Assembly (NCBI GenBank): GCA_009801015.1
Contig: VHZZ01013443.1
Location: 1,162 to 27,382, forward strand
DNA length: 26,221 bases
Direction: 5' to 3'
Origin: Silene noctiflora
Lineage: Eukaryota; Streptophyta; Magnoliopsida; Caryophyllales; Caryophyllaceae
Numbering within the stretch: the stretch's first letter is position 1; the number at the start of each line of letters is the position of its first letter. The position numbers were made by a program, and so were the translations under genes. Positions 1-10,800 of the stretch are shown piece after piece. A model generated the notes under the pieces. The model was not told the origin of the DNA. It did no database searches and saw only the letters and a list, made by a program, of their open reading frames with translations.

Positions 1-419
1 TTGATATGATATGAATGTTATGAATGTTGGATGTTATTGTGTTATGGTGGATGTGGAGATCGGAGTGTGTTGCGAGGTGCGTCCTCGGCTGAGTGAAGTC
101 ACTTGCGGGAGTGACTTCACACCCTTGATTCGCCCTCCGTGGAACCCGCCACGGGAGGGGATGTACACATTAAGGAACAGGGTTTATCGCTCGGTATGAT
201 GAGCGGGGCTTAAGTGGGAACGACTGCGGTCCCCCACTGGCAGGGCTACACACCTTGGGTGTGTAGTCAGTGATGTGGTGTGATGGAGGAGTTGGTGTGG
301 TGATGATTNGTTGTTTCTTTATTGTCTTGTGATTATCATTGCCTCGGGAAACCGAGATGGTAGCATCCCTATGCCTAAGATGGCCTTGGTAAGGCACTTT
401 GGAGCATGAGGGTGTTACA
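1..419 (+). mobile_element. 3' part of a Gypsy-type LTR (left end outside window)
   Basis: The block ends in GGGTGTTACA at 410-419, the mirror of the TGTAACACCC start that is common in plant chromovirus (Tekay/Del-type) LTRs. Just before it is a stretch (about 345-405) with the pattern ACCGAGATGGTAGCATCCCT...CTTGGTAAGGCAC that I associate with such LTRs. The block is more GC-rich than the rest of the window and carries several strong inverted repeats. No coding sequence is visible. The 5' end, internal region and target duplication lie outside the window, so a solo LTR and a full element cannot be told apart. The family assignment rests on recalled sequence style, not a search. Confidence 0.6.
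93..120. repeat. Perfect 11-bp inverted repeat in the LTR
   Basis: GTGAAGTCACT (93-103) and AGTGACTTCAC (110-120) are perfect reverse complements around a 6-base loop. A second perfect pair, CTACACACC (246-254) and GGTGTGTAG (258-266), lies in the same LTR with a 3-base loop. They are probably LTR secondary structure; no function can be assigned. Confidence 0.8.
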
Positions 420-543
420 CCGTGCCGAAGACCCTTCATCATATTTTGCGGACCCAAAGACCGGATTACATTCCGCCTGGACCGGACCGGCCGGTCCGGG
501 TCAGTTCGGTTTGTCGGTCCGGTCTACTTGATGAGCATCCCTA
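420..543. mobile_element. Possible terminus of a hAT-type element
   Basis: The segment is full of GGTCCGG and CCGGACC motifs (480-525) and ends in GAGCATCCCTA at 533-543. Read on the minus strand this is TAGGGATGCTC followed by GGTCCGG-rich sequence, a form I associate with ends of plant non-autonomous hAT elements. The other end would have been separated or removed by the adjoining LTR element. No target duplication can be checked. Confidence 0.35.
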
Positions 544-1071
544 GTCGTAACATCTTAATCAAAGATAAATTGCCCGATTATTCTAACCTAATAAGCTACT
601 ATAGTTGGGTTTGATCACAAGGAGACAGAAGGTTACCGATTACTATAACTACTCTAAATTATCCAAGAATAAATAGACAAGAGTGTATAATAAAAGTATG
701 TAAAAATAAGAATATCATATTCACTTGGGGACTCAAAAGTACTACTCGAAGCAATCTAATCAGATGAATGAGCGATGCAATTAGATATATGACAAGTCAA
801 CATCTCAAATCAGTTATCAATCTTAGGATTATACTGACGACCTCTCACAAGTTACTAGTTAATCCTACCGAATACATGAATAGTTTAATCTTAATGAACT
901 TCCGATCTTAGGTTACGATCTTAGATCAATAGGAAGTTATAAAAGAAACACACAAAACAAAGACATACAATCATGCAAATAGACAAAGTGCTAGCAACCT
1001 CTGTTAAATTTGACGTAAATAGCAATTTGGAGTTGTTAAAGCTTCGTATTAATACGTTAGGTCTTTAGAGC
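544..1071. other. Unassigned AT-rich intergenic sequence
   Basis: No open frame, terminal repeat or RNA gene could be supported. There are stops in all frames and no strong tandem repeat. It may be decayed transposon sequence or distal promoter. Confidence 0.5.
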
Positions 1072-1316
1072 TAGACCTGACAAACAGGTCAATTAGGTTG
1101 GGTTCGAGTCAGGTCAATTTTCGGGTTTGTAGAACTCGGATCGGGTGATTTCAGGTCAATTATTATCAAGTTATTTGTGGATAATAAACATTTTGCAGCA
1201 ATAAAAATTCGAGCCAAGTTATATTGGGTGAGATCAATTCAGATTCAGGTCAAATTCGACTCTTGAGTTCGGATGTCGGGTTGGGTTATTGAGCTTGGTC
1301 ACTTTTACCCGGTCTA
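1072..1316. mobile_element. hAT-like non-autonomous repeat, no clear target duplication
   Basis: The block begins TAGACCTGACAAAC (1072-1085) and ends TTTTACCCGGTCTA (1303-1316), whose reverse complement begins TAGACCGGGT. The body is rich in GGGTC/GGTCAA motifs (GGTTGGGTTCGAGTCAGGTC, 1098-1117). The same type of end (TAGACCTCGCAAA) opens the better preserved element at 14578. The 8 bases before (TTTAGAGC) and after (CTACTTGT) do not match, so the boundaries are approximate. It lies about 200 bp upstream of the lipase ATG. Confidence 0.45.
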
Positions 1317-1385
1317 CTACTTGTAGGTAGTTTATTTCAAAGTTTTAAGACCTTGCATATTACTCGACTCTAGAATTGGATTGTG

Positions 1386-1408
1386 ATTCGTGAACTTGTG
1401 AACATTCC
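1386..1408. promoter_or_regulatory. Heat shock element, two inverted TTC/GAA pairs
   Basis: TTC at 1387-1389 and GAA at 1392-1394 form one TTCnnGAA pair; GAA at 1400-1402 and TTC at 1405-1407 form a GAAnnTTC pair. The two are separated by 5 bases. Four nGAAn/nTTCn pentamers in alternating orientation with one 3-base gap is a recognised gapped arrangement for heat shock factor trimers. A further GAA lies upstream at 1373-1375. The site is 104-126 bp before the ATG of a lipase whose Arabidopsis relative is heat-induced. The match is seen; HSF binding is inferred. Confidence 0.65.
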
Positions 1409-1428
1409 CGGTTGTCCCTGAAAATGAG

Positions 1429-1436
1429 TTGACGTG
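1429..1436 (+). promoter_or_regulatory. TTGACGTG motif (bZIP/ABRE-like core)
   Basis: TGACG followed by TG gives an ACGTG core of the kind bound by plant bZIP factors, 76-83 bp before the ATG. Such short motifs occur often by chance, and the site may be in the 5' UTR rather than the promoter. Confidence 0.25.
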
Positions 1437-1460
1437 TACGACACACGACAGCACTTTGTA

Positions 1461-1468
1461 TTTGGCGC
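1461..1468 (+). promoter_or_regulatory. TTTGGCGC, E2F-like site
   Basis: TTTGGCGC fits the E2F consensus TTTSSCGC exactly, 44 bp before the ATG. No supporting second site was seen, and E2F control is not an expected feature of this lipase, so this is only a sequence match. Confidence 0.2.
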
Positions 1469-1511
1469 AAAAAGCACCACCAATTTCCATCACTCCCCGG
1501 TCGACATCACC

Positions 1512-1838
1512 ATGGTTGCTTCACTCAACCTCCGTCTTCTCTACCACCCATTTACTCTCTCCTCCTCCTCTTACTCCCACCACCACCACCACCGCCGCCG
1601 CCGCCACCGCTGCTTCCCTTTACGCTTCAATTTTAGGGATTCTCGTCCATCCTCAGTTCAACCCCAACATCAACCCCTATCTAATCGCTTTTGCTTCGGT
1701 GTTTGTTGTTTTGCTAGTTCGAACTCGGAGCTCCATAGCAACAATGGCGTTTCTGATGACAATGATCGTCCTCCTTTCGATATTAATCTTGCCGTCATTC
1801 TTGCTGGTTTCGCCTTCGAAGCTTATACCACTCCTCCT
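1512..1838 (+). other. Exon 1: transit peptide and conserved hydrophobic stretch
   Basis: This exon encodes residues 1-109. Residues 1-42 lack acidic residues and are rich in Ser, His and Arg, as expected of a plastid transit peptide; VCC at 64-66 is a plausible processing site. A run of five His (1578-1592) and four Arg (1593-1604) comes from a CAC/CGC triplet repeat. Residues 91-105 (INLAVILAGFAFEAY) are hydrophobic and could associate with a membrane, though they are short for a full transmembrane helix. The donor is CCT|GTATGT at 1839. An upstream frame start at GTG 1434 is not a eukaryotic start. Confidence 0.8.
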
Positions 1839-4800
1839 GTATGTACCTTCTTTTCTTCTCTTTCTATTTTTTCATCTCACTTTCCTCAATTCTACAATTA
1901 TACTAATTTGCTACTTATTGCAATACTACTAATCATTAAATTGAGTTGTATAAATCTTATTTGAGACCCAAGACGGAACACGAAAATGAGACAAATAATC
2001 CCCTCTCCTACAAAGCATACACATAACAACAAACAACTCAACCAAATAAAACTAACCAGAAAATCACTTAAAAAACCTCCTTTTGATTTATAATCCTTAA
2101 TTCTTGCAAATCAATTTGCGATTTGGTAGGTAACTAAGCGAATCCGGTAACCTAGATTATGATACCACCTACATTCTCATGTTAATTTGTTATTGTAGTT
2201 GAGATGGATGTTGTCAAAGTTGATGCTGACATTATTTGATTTGGCAGAAGTATATTAATGTCTGCAATTTAGGCTGAAAGTATCAGCAGTTTTAATTTTG
2301 TTGGATGAATTGAGATAATACCGTGTTGGTAAAAATAATGTTTATATGTTGCAGGATAATTTGGAGAGGCAGGAATTTGATGCAGTTGGTTGTAAGACGG
2401 TTTATCTTTCCGAGTATGTGATGATTTGCTAAACAATTTTACTTCTGAATTGGATAAATGATTGTCTGCGTTATTTAGCTGATTTGTAGAAATAAGATCC
2501 GAAGTAGTTCTGTTTGAATTAAGTGGTAACTCTTGTTAGGAGTAGATTTTTGACTATTACTTGTAGGCTTTATGAATCGAAGGCCACAACTTTTTTCAGG
2601 GGGTGACTCTTCAACAATCGTTAATGCTTTTGGTATGGCGAGTCTTATGTTGCTAACTGAAGTTGACATAAATATTTTATTGAATTGATGTTGGAAAACT
2701 GATGTTGTGTTTGCTCGGGATCATAACATCACTGTCTGGTAGATTTATCCAGTTCTCTCTTGTCCGTGGTTAGAATGTCAGAGATGACTTTCTGGAACAC
2801 AAGACTGTCGATTGGTCAAAGATTACTTTTTTGAAAGACATTTTTAGCAGTACTTATTAGCGCTCTTGATAGTCAACTTTGTTAAATTGACAAGTCGCAC
2901 ATCAAATTGTGTTGAAATCAAGGGAAGTCTGTTGCATCGAGGTTACTAGTGGTCTAGTGTACTCTGTACATACTATTATCATGAAACATTCTTAGGTCCA
3001 CCGGGTGTACCACATAATGGTACACCATGTCCAATGAGAAGCCTCATTTTTTATACTACTTAGATTCTACTTTGTTATATTACTTAGATATGGTAACTAT
3101 TGTCAAATCTAATATTCTCATTGGTTAGAGTGTACTATAACGTGGTACATTCTGCGTATCAAGAATTTCTCATGTTACCATAACTATCAGTTTTTATTCA
3201 TGGCACTATCATTTTCGGGATTCCATTTTGAATTCATTATTTGATTAGTCCAACATGATCTGAATGGCTTCACAATGGTGCCACCCTTAATGCCTGCTTT
3301 ACCTTAATGTCCTGTCTAGGTTCACAGCTGAGTGAACTCGTCCATAAAATTAAAATACTTTGCTAGAGAAGTTGCTTTCGTATTGAAATTTGACGTCGAT
3401 CCTTGACAATGTATGCTGGTGTAGTCACCTCACAGATTTGTTTCTTTGTCTCTAAGCTTTTAATTCAAAATTATGCGCAAAACTTGCATAAGCAGTTACA
3501 TACTGATGTCCTAGGTAATTTCATTAAATCTATTGATGAAATGCACCTTGATTATTGTTTCTAGAAGGCTGTATGAGAATTGAGGTGTTAAATTCATGAA
3601 AATGGTATGTGCCACACCTATAAAGAGGAGAGAGAGAGAGAGACCACTTCACAAGCCTAAGGAGGTTACATCCTAAAACCAATCGGCGATAGGAGTAACT
3701 CATTGGTTTATAAAGTAGTGGCCTCCCTTCTTATTTTGTCAATGTGACCTATCACAAGCGGGTAAACCACATAATAGGAGCCACTTAAGAGAAGATCACA
3801 TAATATTATATATATGTAGAGAGAACCACAGATTAAACCGGTATATACTCGTCCCTGTACTGTTGTGAGAGCTTCTTTTCAGGCTCATGGGATAATATTG
3901 ACTTTAGGTATTTCTGCTGGTTGTGTTGATTGTTGATTGATAACTGATTGCCCCTTTCTTTAATGAGTTCATGTTTTACGCTTCAGGCTGCATTGCATAG
4001 TGTAGGCTGTATTGAATGTAAATGAAACTAAAATATATAGAAAATAATGACTATTCGTCTTTGTGAACTTTGCAGGTCATTTGTCCGTGAAATATATGAT
4101 GGCCAACTGTTCATAAAGCTTAAAAAGGGCTTTAGTTTCCCTGCCATGGATCCTTGGGTTTGTAAGCTTTGCCTGTTTATTGTAATTGGAAGTTACTATA
4201 CCTATGGGTTGTGTACTTATATGTTTCAGTGTATTTTAGGGCTCTTCTTTGTCCCCTTTAGGAAAAAGAAAGACTAATCTTCTTTATGCTTTTTCTACTT
4301 TAAATTGCTGAAATATTCAGTACATATTTCATTACTCTGTTTTCTCGACCATTCTCTTTTCATTTCAGGGAACAAGTGACCCATACATTGTGATGGAGTT
4401 TGATGGTCAAGCAGCTAAAAGTAAAATCAAATGGGGGTTGGTGATTTTCTTATATTGATTTTCTTTATAATTCTTAAATGTGTATTGACCAATTATTCTT
4501 TGATATATGGTGGCTGTATGGTTTCTTCCTATAAGAATGTTATATGTGTTTACTACCTCACATTCACATATATGTGGTGACATAAAACAGTTTCTGGTGG
4601 AGGTGACCTTAGGTTAAATGCCAGTGTCCTCAGTTTCAGTTAACAGCTTGGAATAAAATGTACTCTGTTTTTTAGCTTTTCCCTTGTGTCTACCTCCATC
4701 ATCCCTTTCTTAAGTATGCTTCGTTGGATATCAGGACAAAAGAGCCTACATGGGATGAAGAATTCAATATAAACATCAAACTTCCGCCTAGCACTCTTCT

Positions 4801-7800
4801 TCAGGTATCATAGTGTCTGTTATTGCATATGAAACTGTCTTGCAATGAGTATACAAAATTAATGACTAGCTATAAATTTGAAGGGATTGTTTAGATACAA
4901 GAGGTCCTAGATTAAGTAAAACTAAGAGAATTATATTGAGTGCAACCTTATTAATAAACATACTAGTATAGAACCCGTGCTACAACACGGTAATTTTGTA
5001 GGAGGTGTTTCTAAATAGGTGTCCAAATTAATGTTATTTGTATAAATTGTATGCGTTTTAAATTTAATTTTAAAATATACTTGATATAACTAACATGAAA
5101 CGTTACGAAAGTTTACTAACATGAAAGCATACTTTAAGTTACATTTTTGAAGTATTAATAAAACTATAATTGTAAATCATTATTACATGCAACTAATTTA
5201 TGACATTAATAACACATTTTAAGTTACATTAGATGTACAATCTCTGATCAAAATACGATTGGGTCTTATATAAAAATCCAGTAAAAACGATATAATTCAA
5301 TAAAAATAATATAGTACGAATCTAAAAAGACGATTTATAAATTATATTCATTATTGCTAAAAAAAAGATTGACAACGATATTGTATAGTGTATATAAAGT
5401 TGCGATTTTCTATGTATATTTATTATTGCTAAAAAATGATTGATCGCAATTATTTGACGGATATATTAGAGTACAATATTTTAGAAGAGAATATTTTAGA
5501 AAGAAATATTCCATATATAATATGGGATTGACGTCAATTTATAGAATATTAATCACCTATAGTAGTTAATATTCCATATGGGATATGGCAATTGAGTACA
5601 ATTGATTATTGACTACAATATATTAATTATTATTAATTATTAATTATTATATATTAATTAGTGTTAGAATAGAAGGGAATATTTAGAAGGGAATATTCTG
5701 TTTGGGGAGGCAGTGAGCGGGAAAAACACAAGTGTGTTAATCTTTTAGTATATAGGGGATTATCTACTTCAGTAGTTGGTAGATAAGTTACGCTTAAAAG
5801 GTGAATTATAACTTGTTAGTACCCTTGGCCGATAATTTTAAGTAGTGGAGAGATAAATGAATGCATACTTCTAAGTATCATTTTTGCGTTGTCAAAATGG
5901 TAAGGTATGTCGTTTTTGTTACGGGAAGAGACGGTCAAACTAAAAGAGAAGTGTTACCAAACTACTAGTAGATCAGCTGGCAGCTTTACTCTTTGGTGCT
6001 GATTGGTGGGTAATTAAGAAGGCCCAAATATATAAATTTAGTTATAGTGGATTTAGAAATTAGGGTAGATAGCACAAACTAAGGTTAGACATCTTGATGG
6101 TTCAGGTCGCCTATTGTGCGGGTGGAGAAGCATGGGAAAGTTGGAAATGGGTATAAGAAGGAGAGAGGAAGTGAGAGGTCAAAATTTCGGGGTTGTATTA
6201 GTAGTGAATTAGTTCAACTGTACAACATTAAAGAGTGACAGTTTTATAAAATATAGAAACCTCATAACGTAAATCTCTTAAATTCATCCCTTATAAAATT
6301 TGCCGAATCTGAACTTTTTGAAGTGGGAAGGCAAGATGAAATTTTCATGAATGGAATATGGAAAGAACATAGTGAATGAAGGGAGTAATTAATTTTAAAG
6401 AGCACACGAAAGGAGAAATTGGCATGGGTTTAGATTGAGAAAAAATAAACAGATTACTACTTGGAAGGAGTTTGAAGTGGAAAGAGAACTAGAAAGAAAT
6501 GTTAGTTATTGAGGAGGTTAATATGTCATATGTTGCATCTTTTGTCAAATCCGTACAAAGGTGAGTACTACATGTCTACTATATTTTTCCTTTGATGTGC
6601 GCCTAATACATAGATGTACCTCATTTACTTGTATTCTATATCATATTAAATACTCTTTTGTGATGCTTCTTAAAATAAGGATACAAAACAGGAATTTGTT
6701 TGCTACAGCGGACATCACACTAGTTTTGCTATATGTGCTTTTGACACGTTGATATATATATAGTAATCCATTCGAAAATAAGAAAATGTATTAACATGCG
6801 TGAGCTATGATCAAACTCTTTCAAGTGTGGGATTTTTTTATAATCCACATCAATGAAGCCATGCATCTTTGTAGTGCCCCATGGGTTACCAAATTCGCTT
6901 AACCTCAGCAAAGGCCGTCTGAAGGCGTCTGGGAGATTTCAGTGGCCCTGTACGAAATCTCGTAAATGGGCCTTAACTAACATGACTAATAATTAATATA
7001 CTTAATTTTTCGAAAGCATATACTCCCTCCTATTCAGCCTAATGTTCCCCTTTCATTATAATACTCCTCACATATATTAGAGAAAGGGAAACATTAGGCT
7101 GAATAGGAGGGAGTATAAATTTTACGATTATAAGAAATAAAATTCTTTGGCCCAGACCTTAATCATCACCAAAGTAGTCGAAATATTTCTCGAAAGGTAA
7201 ATTGTTAAACCAGGTAACCGAAAAATAAAATTTTAAAAACAAAAAACATGGTCAATAATAATGTACTAAAAGCTACATGCAAGAATTAAAAGTTGAAAAA
7301 ATACATTACCGCAATATCTCCGTTGTAGTCTAGTTTCCCCTCCAAGATTTCGAAATTTTGAGAAAATTGCAAGTTAAATTAGTGATTTACTCCTGTAACT
7401 TGGGCCAAATTGTTAGCAAGTAGGAAAGAAGTGTAGGAGTTGGGCTCCTTTTTCCACTACACTGTTATATGAATCACTACTGCTAATTGTCACCACTTCT
7501 TCAGTTTTTTTCGGCCTGCACAATCAGAATATTTGGGCCCCAAATTTCTGGGGGCCTTGTTCATTTGAACAGGTTGAACACCCTAACATACGGGCCTGTC
7601 TGAAGGTGACCCATTCGGCGACTTTTGCGGTCCTATTGATGGTTTTATTATCTTGGACCACGGTCGTGCTTCTGGTTTATATTCTCATCATCATATTGAT
7701 GTGTGTCACTAACAAGTATACGTACACTGGAATTTTTGTATCGGATACTCTATTGTGTATCACTTATCTTTATTACGAGTTTGTATTGCGTCATACTATA

Positions 7801-10800
7801 AATTAGGCGGTGCTAAGTCACATGAGACCTCTACACTAAAATACACATTATAAGCTTCAAACCAATCATTCTCTTTCTGTCTAGTTAAGTCCATTCTTCG
7901 TGCCGGTAGTAAGTTCAAATTCTGGCAAGTAATAAGTATTATGTATTGCAGGTTGCAGCCTGGGATGCAAATCTTGTCACTCCACACAAACGCATGGGAA
8001 ATGCAGGTCTTAATCTAGAAACGTTATGTGATGGTGAGAATGTTATTTATTTTATCTTCTTTACTTTTACTTTCTTAAAGAATGGCTGTACTCAATTTTT
8101 TTTCTGTGGCTTCCAAGGCTGCTGCTAATATTAGAAGTTTTTCATATTTCAATTCTTTTGTTTATCAAGTGGAACTATTTTCATTTAAAATGAAGTCACA
8201 AAGACTCGTTATTTGTTGGTTCTGACTTCTCTATGATGGAAAAAAAATGAAATAGCTTACTAAACTAGCGTGCTTTTTTTGTTCTTTTTTTTTTTTTTAT
8301 CGTGATATGTGAAATACTCCTCCAAAACAATCCACCCACTTCCTTAAATACAATCAAATACACTCTACCGTTTCCGTTTTTATCAAAAAAAGTGGACCAA
8401 CCTAACCATATCACAAACCTTTTAATACATAAATCGTCATGCATTGGGACACCATAATTCTTAATCTACCTCACTAAACCAAATAATTAACTTAATTTAA
8501 CATCTTAAAACTTAAGTCCCCTACCCACACTTCTTGTCTACTATCCCAACCCCTCGGTGGCCGCCACCACCAGACGCCTCCACTACCGCCACCATCCAAC
8601 CCCTCAAAACCTTCGTCGGTGGCCTGATTAAGAAGGCAGCTAAAGGGTGGGACAGGAGAGAAAGGTTAAAATGTTAACCTCTAAGTAGAAGGGTATTTGA
8701 GACCTTTTGCCATTTTAAGTGATTTTCCTTAAAACTTGTGCTTGGCCCCACTGGTTGAATGGATTGGATTGGTGGAGCACTACTCGATGCTATTCCCGCA
8801 ATTTTCATTTTTCTCACTTGGAAACAACTTTTTGTGCTGTTAACAAAGGGGATCAGCTGCACACATCCGTCCTCCCTCACCTCGCAATTTGTGGGAGCCC
8901 TTGAAGCATTAGAGTGATACTGTTGTTGTAATCAAGTGAAATTGACTTGCCAGCCGTTATGCTTTCAAGGGTTTACATGGGATCAACTCTTTTGATTGTT
9001 ATGTAGGTAACTATCTTAACAAAGAGCTGTACCATAGACATCAAAGTTGTCTCCTGCCATTTGTCCGGCTTCACTGCCTCAGGGCTCAGAGTTCAATCTG
9101 ATGAGAGTTTAGAAATTGAAATCTCTCTGTCCCACTAGATTTGTCAGCAACTTGTTTGATCCAGTGCCGTGATTAACACTCTCAAAGCTAACAATATAGT
9201 AATATAAGACACTATTTATGCAGTCCGGCTATGACGATTAACGTATATTTGTATAGGTAATTTGCATGAGTTGCTGGTTGAATTGGAAGGCATGGGAGGT
9301 GGTGGAAAGGTACAACTGGAGGTAAGTTTTTAATTTAGGAACTAGCAGTCAAGTGGAATGTTGTATCGAGTTCATAGGTCTGATCATAGTGTACTATGCT
9401 ACATATTCGAAAGAGTCTCTTTCTATATTACGGGTATTCTTTGTAATGGATACATAAACCAGATTGAATAGAATGCCTTGATTCGTGCAAATGATATGGA
9501 AGACTCTATCTATATCATCTAGAAACATCTTTTGTGCTGTTAAGAGGTCCTCCCAATGCAACCTCATTATTATTTTTTTGTGTTTGTATGACATGTCCTT
9601 GGGAAACAACAAGCTGATTGATGTATATTCCGCGCCCTACCCCCAGAGAAGAGTGTATACTCTCACGTTCTAATAGAATTACAGAGCTTCCTTTATATGC
9701 ATAGAACTTTTCTCTGAGCATGTACGCTGATTACTAGGATATTAGTTAATTTTTCACACGTGTTACAGGTAAAATATAGAAGTTTTGACGAAATAGATGA
9801 AGATAAAAAGTGGTGGCGAATACCCTTTATTTCTGAATTTCTAAGAAAAAACAATCTTGATTCTGCTGTAAAATTGCTTACTGGATCTGAAAGTGTTCCT
9901 GCGCGCCAATTTGTGCAATATGCATTTGGCCAGCTAAAATCACTGAACGAGACGTATCTTCAAACAGATTGGTTGCCAGATACTGTTAATTATGATCCCA
10001 AAGAAATTGTGGATTCAGATGAGTCATCAAATGAGTTGAAAGAACCACAGTCGTCGAGCTATCTATCTCAAACTGCCTCTGATAATCTGAGGTCTGATGA
10101 CGGAAATAATGCCCTAGGAAGTTCAGTAAGAAACTCTGATGACACTACACAGTCAACCAACCATTTCTGGAAAAGCTTTGCAGATGCTATTAGTCAAAAT
10201 GTAGTTCAGAAACTGGGCATCTCTGGTCCTGATAATATGAAGTGGGATGGGTTGGACATAATTAAGAAGATTGGCTCTCAGTCAAGGGAAGTGGCAGAAG
10301 TTGGCTATATTGAGTCGGGGCTTGCATCGCCGGAGATTCAGGACCCTAGCACTAGCAGTGGTGATAAAACTGCGGAATCCAGCCTTCTGAATATTGGGAA
10401 GATTCAGACTTCACTTCCTGATATTAAGAAGGCAACTGAAGACATATTGAGACAAACAGACTCAATTTTCAGTGCTCTAATGGTTTTATCGACGGTGGTT
10501 CCTCAGTTAAATCAGGAACCAAAGAACGGGGATGACACTGAGAATGAAAATGATAGTTCAATAAAAGAAGACAATGATGATTTAGACTATTTTCGGAGTG
10601 ATGGACTTAAGGGTTTGGATGAGAAGAGGGCTGAAGAAATGAGGGCCCTCTTTTCAACTGCAGAGACTGCCATGGAAGCTTGGGCAATGCTTGCCACTTC
10701 TTTAGGGCACCCAAGTTTGATTAAATCAGAGTTTGAGAAAATTTGTTTTTTGGATAATTCATCTACGGATACACAGGTAACATCTTTGTTCGTTTGTGCA

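Larger units (their letters stand above)
4076..9321 (+). other. Exons 3-7: C2-like domain
   Basis: Exons 4076-4157, 4369-4436, 4735-4804, 7952-8033 and 9257-9321 encode about residues 130-251. The order of C2 strands is recognisable: GQLFIKLKKG, MDPWGTSDPYIVMEFDG, TKEPTWDEEF, INIKLPP, VAAWDANLVTPHKRMG and a closing GKVQLE. C2 domains bind phospholipid, often through calcium held by Asp residues in loops 1 and 3. Asp154, Asp160 and Asp207 are present, but loop 3 continues Asn209 and His214-Lys215 where classic domains have acidic residues. Calcium binding may therefore be weak or absent. Introns 5 and 6 within this region are swollen by transposons. Confidence 0.8.

Noticed and set aside
1098..1117. 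GGTTCGAGTC as a tRNA box B
   Set aside because: No matching box A, acceptor stem or cloverleaf around it; it belongs to the GGGTC-rich hAT-like repeat.
1424..1432. Very short upstream ORF (ATG AGT TGA)
   Set aside because: It would matter only if transcribed, and the transcription start is unknown.
1429..1932. 167-codon hydrophobic frame overlapping exon 1 in another frame
   Set aside because: It is a shadow frame of the transit peptide exon and of the CCACC/TCC repeats; it has no independent support.
1434..1964. 176-codon open frame overlapping exon 1
   Set aside because: It starts at GTG and runs through the exon 1 donor into intron 1. The real coding part begins at ATG 1512 and ends at 1838.
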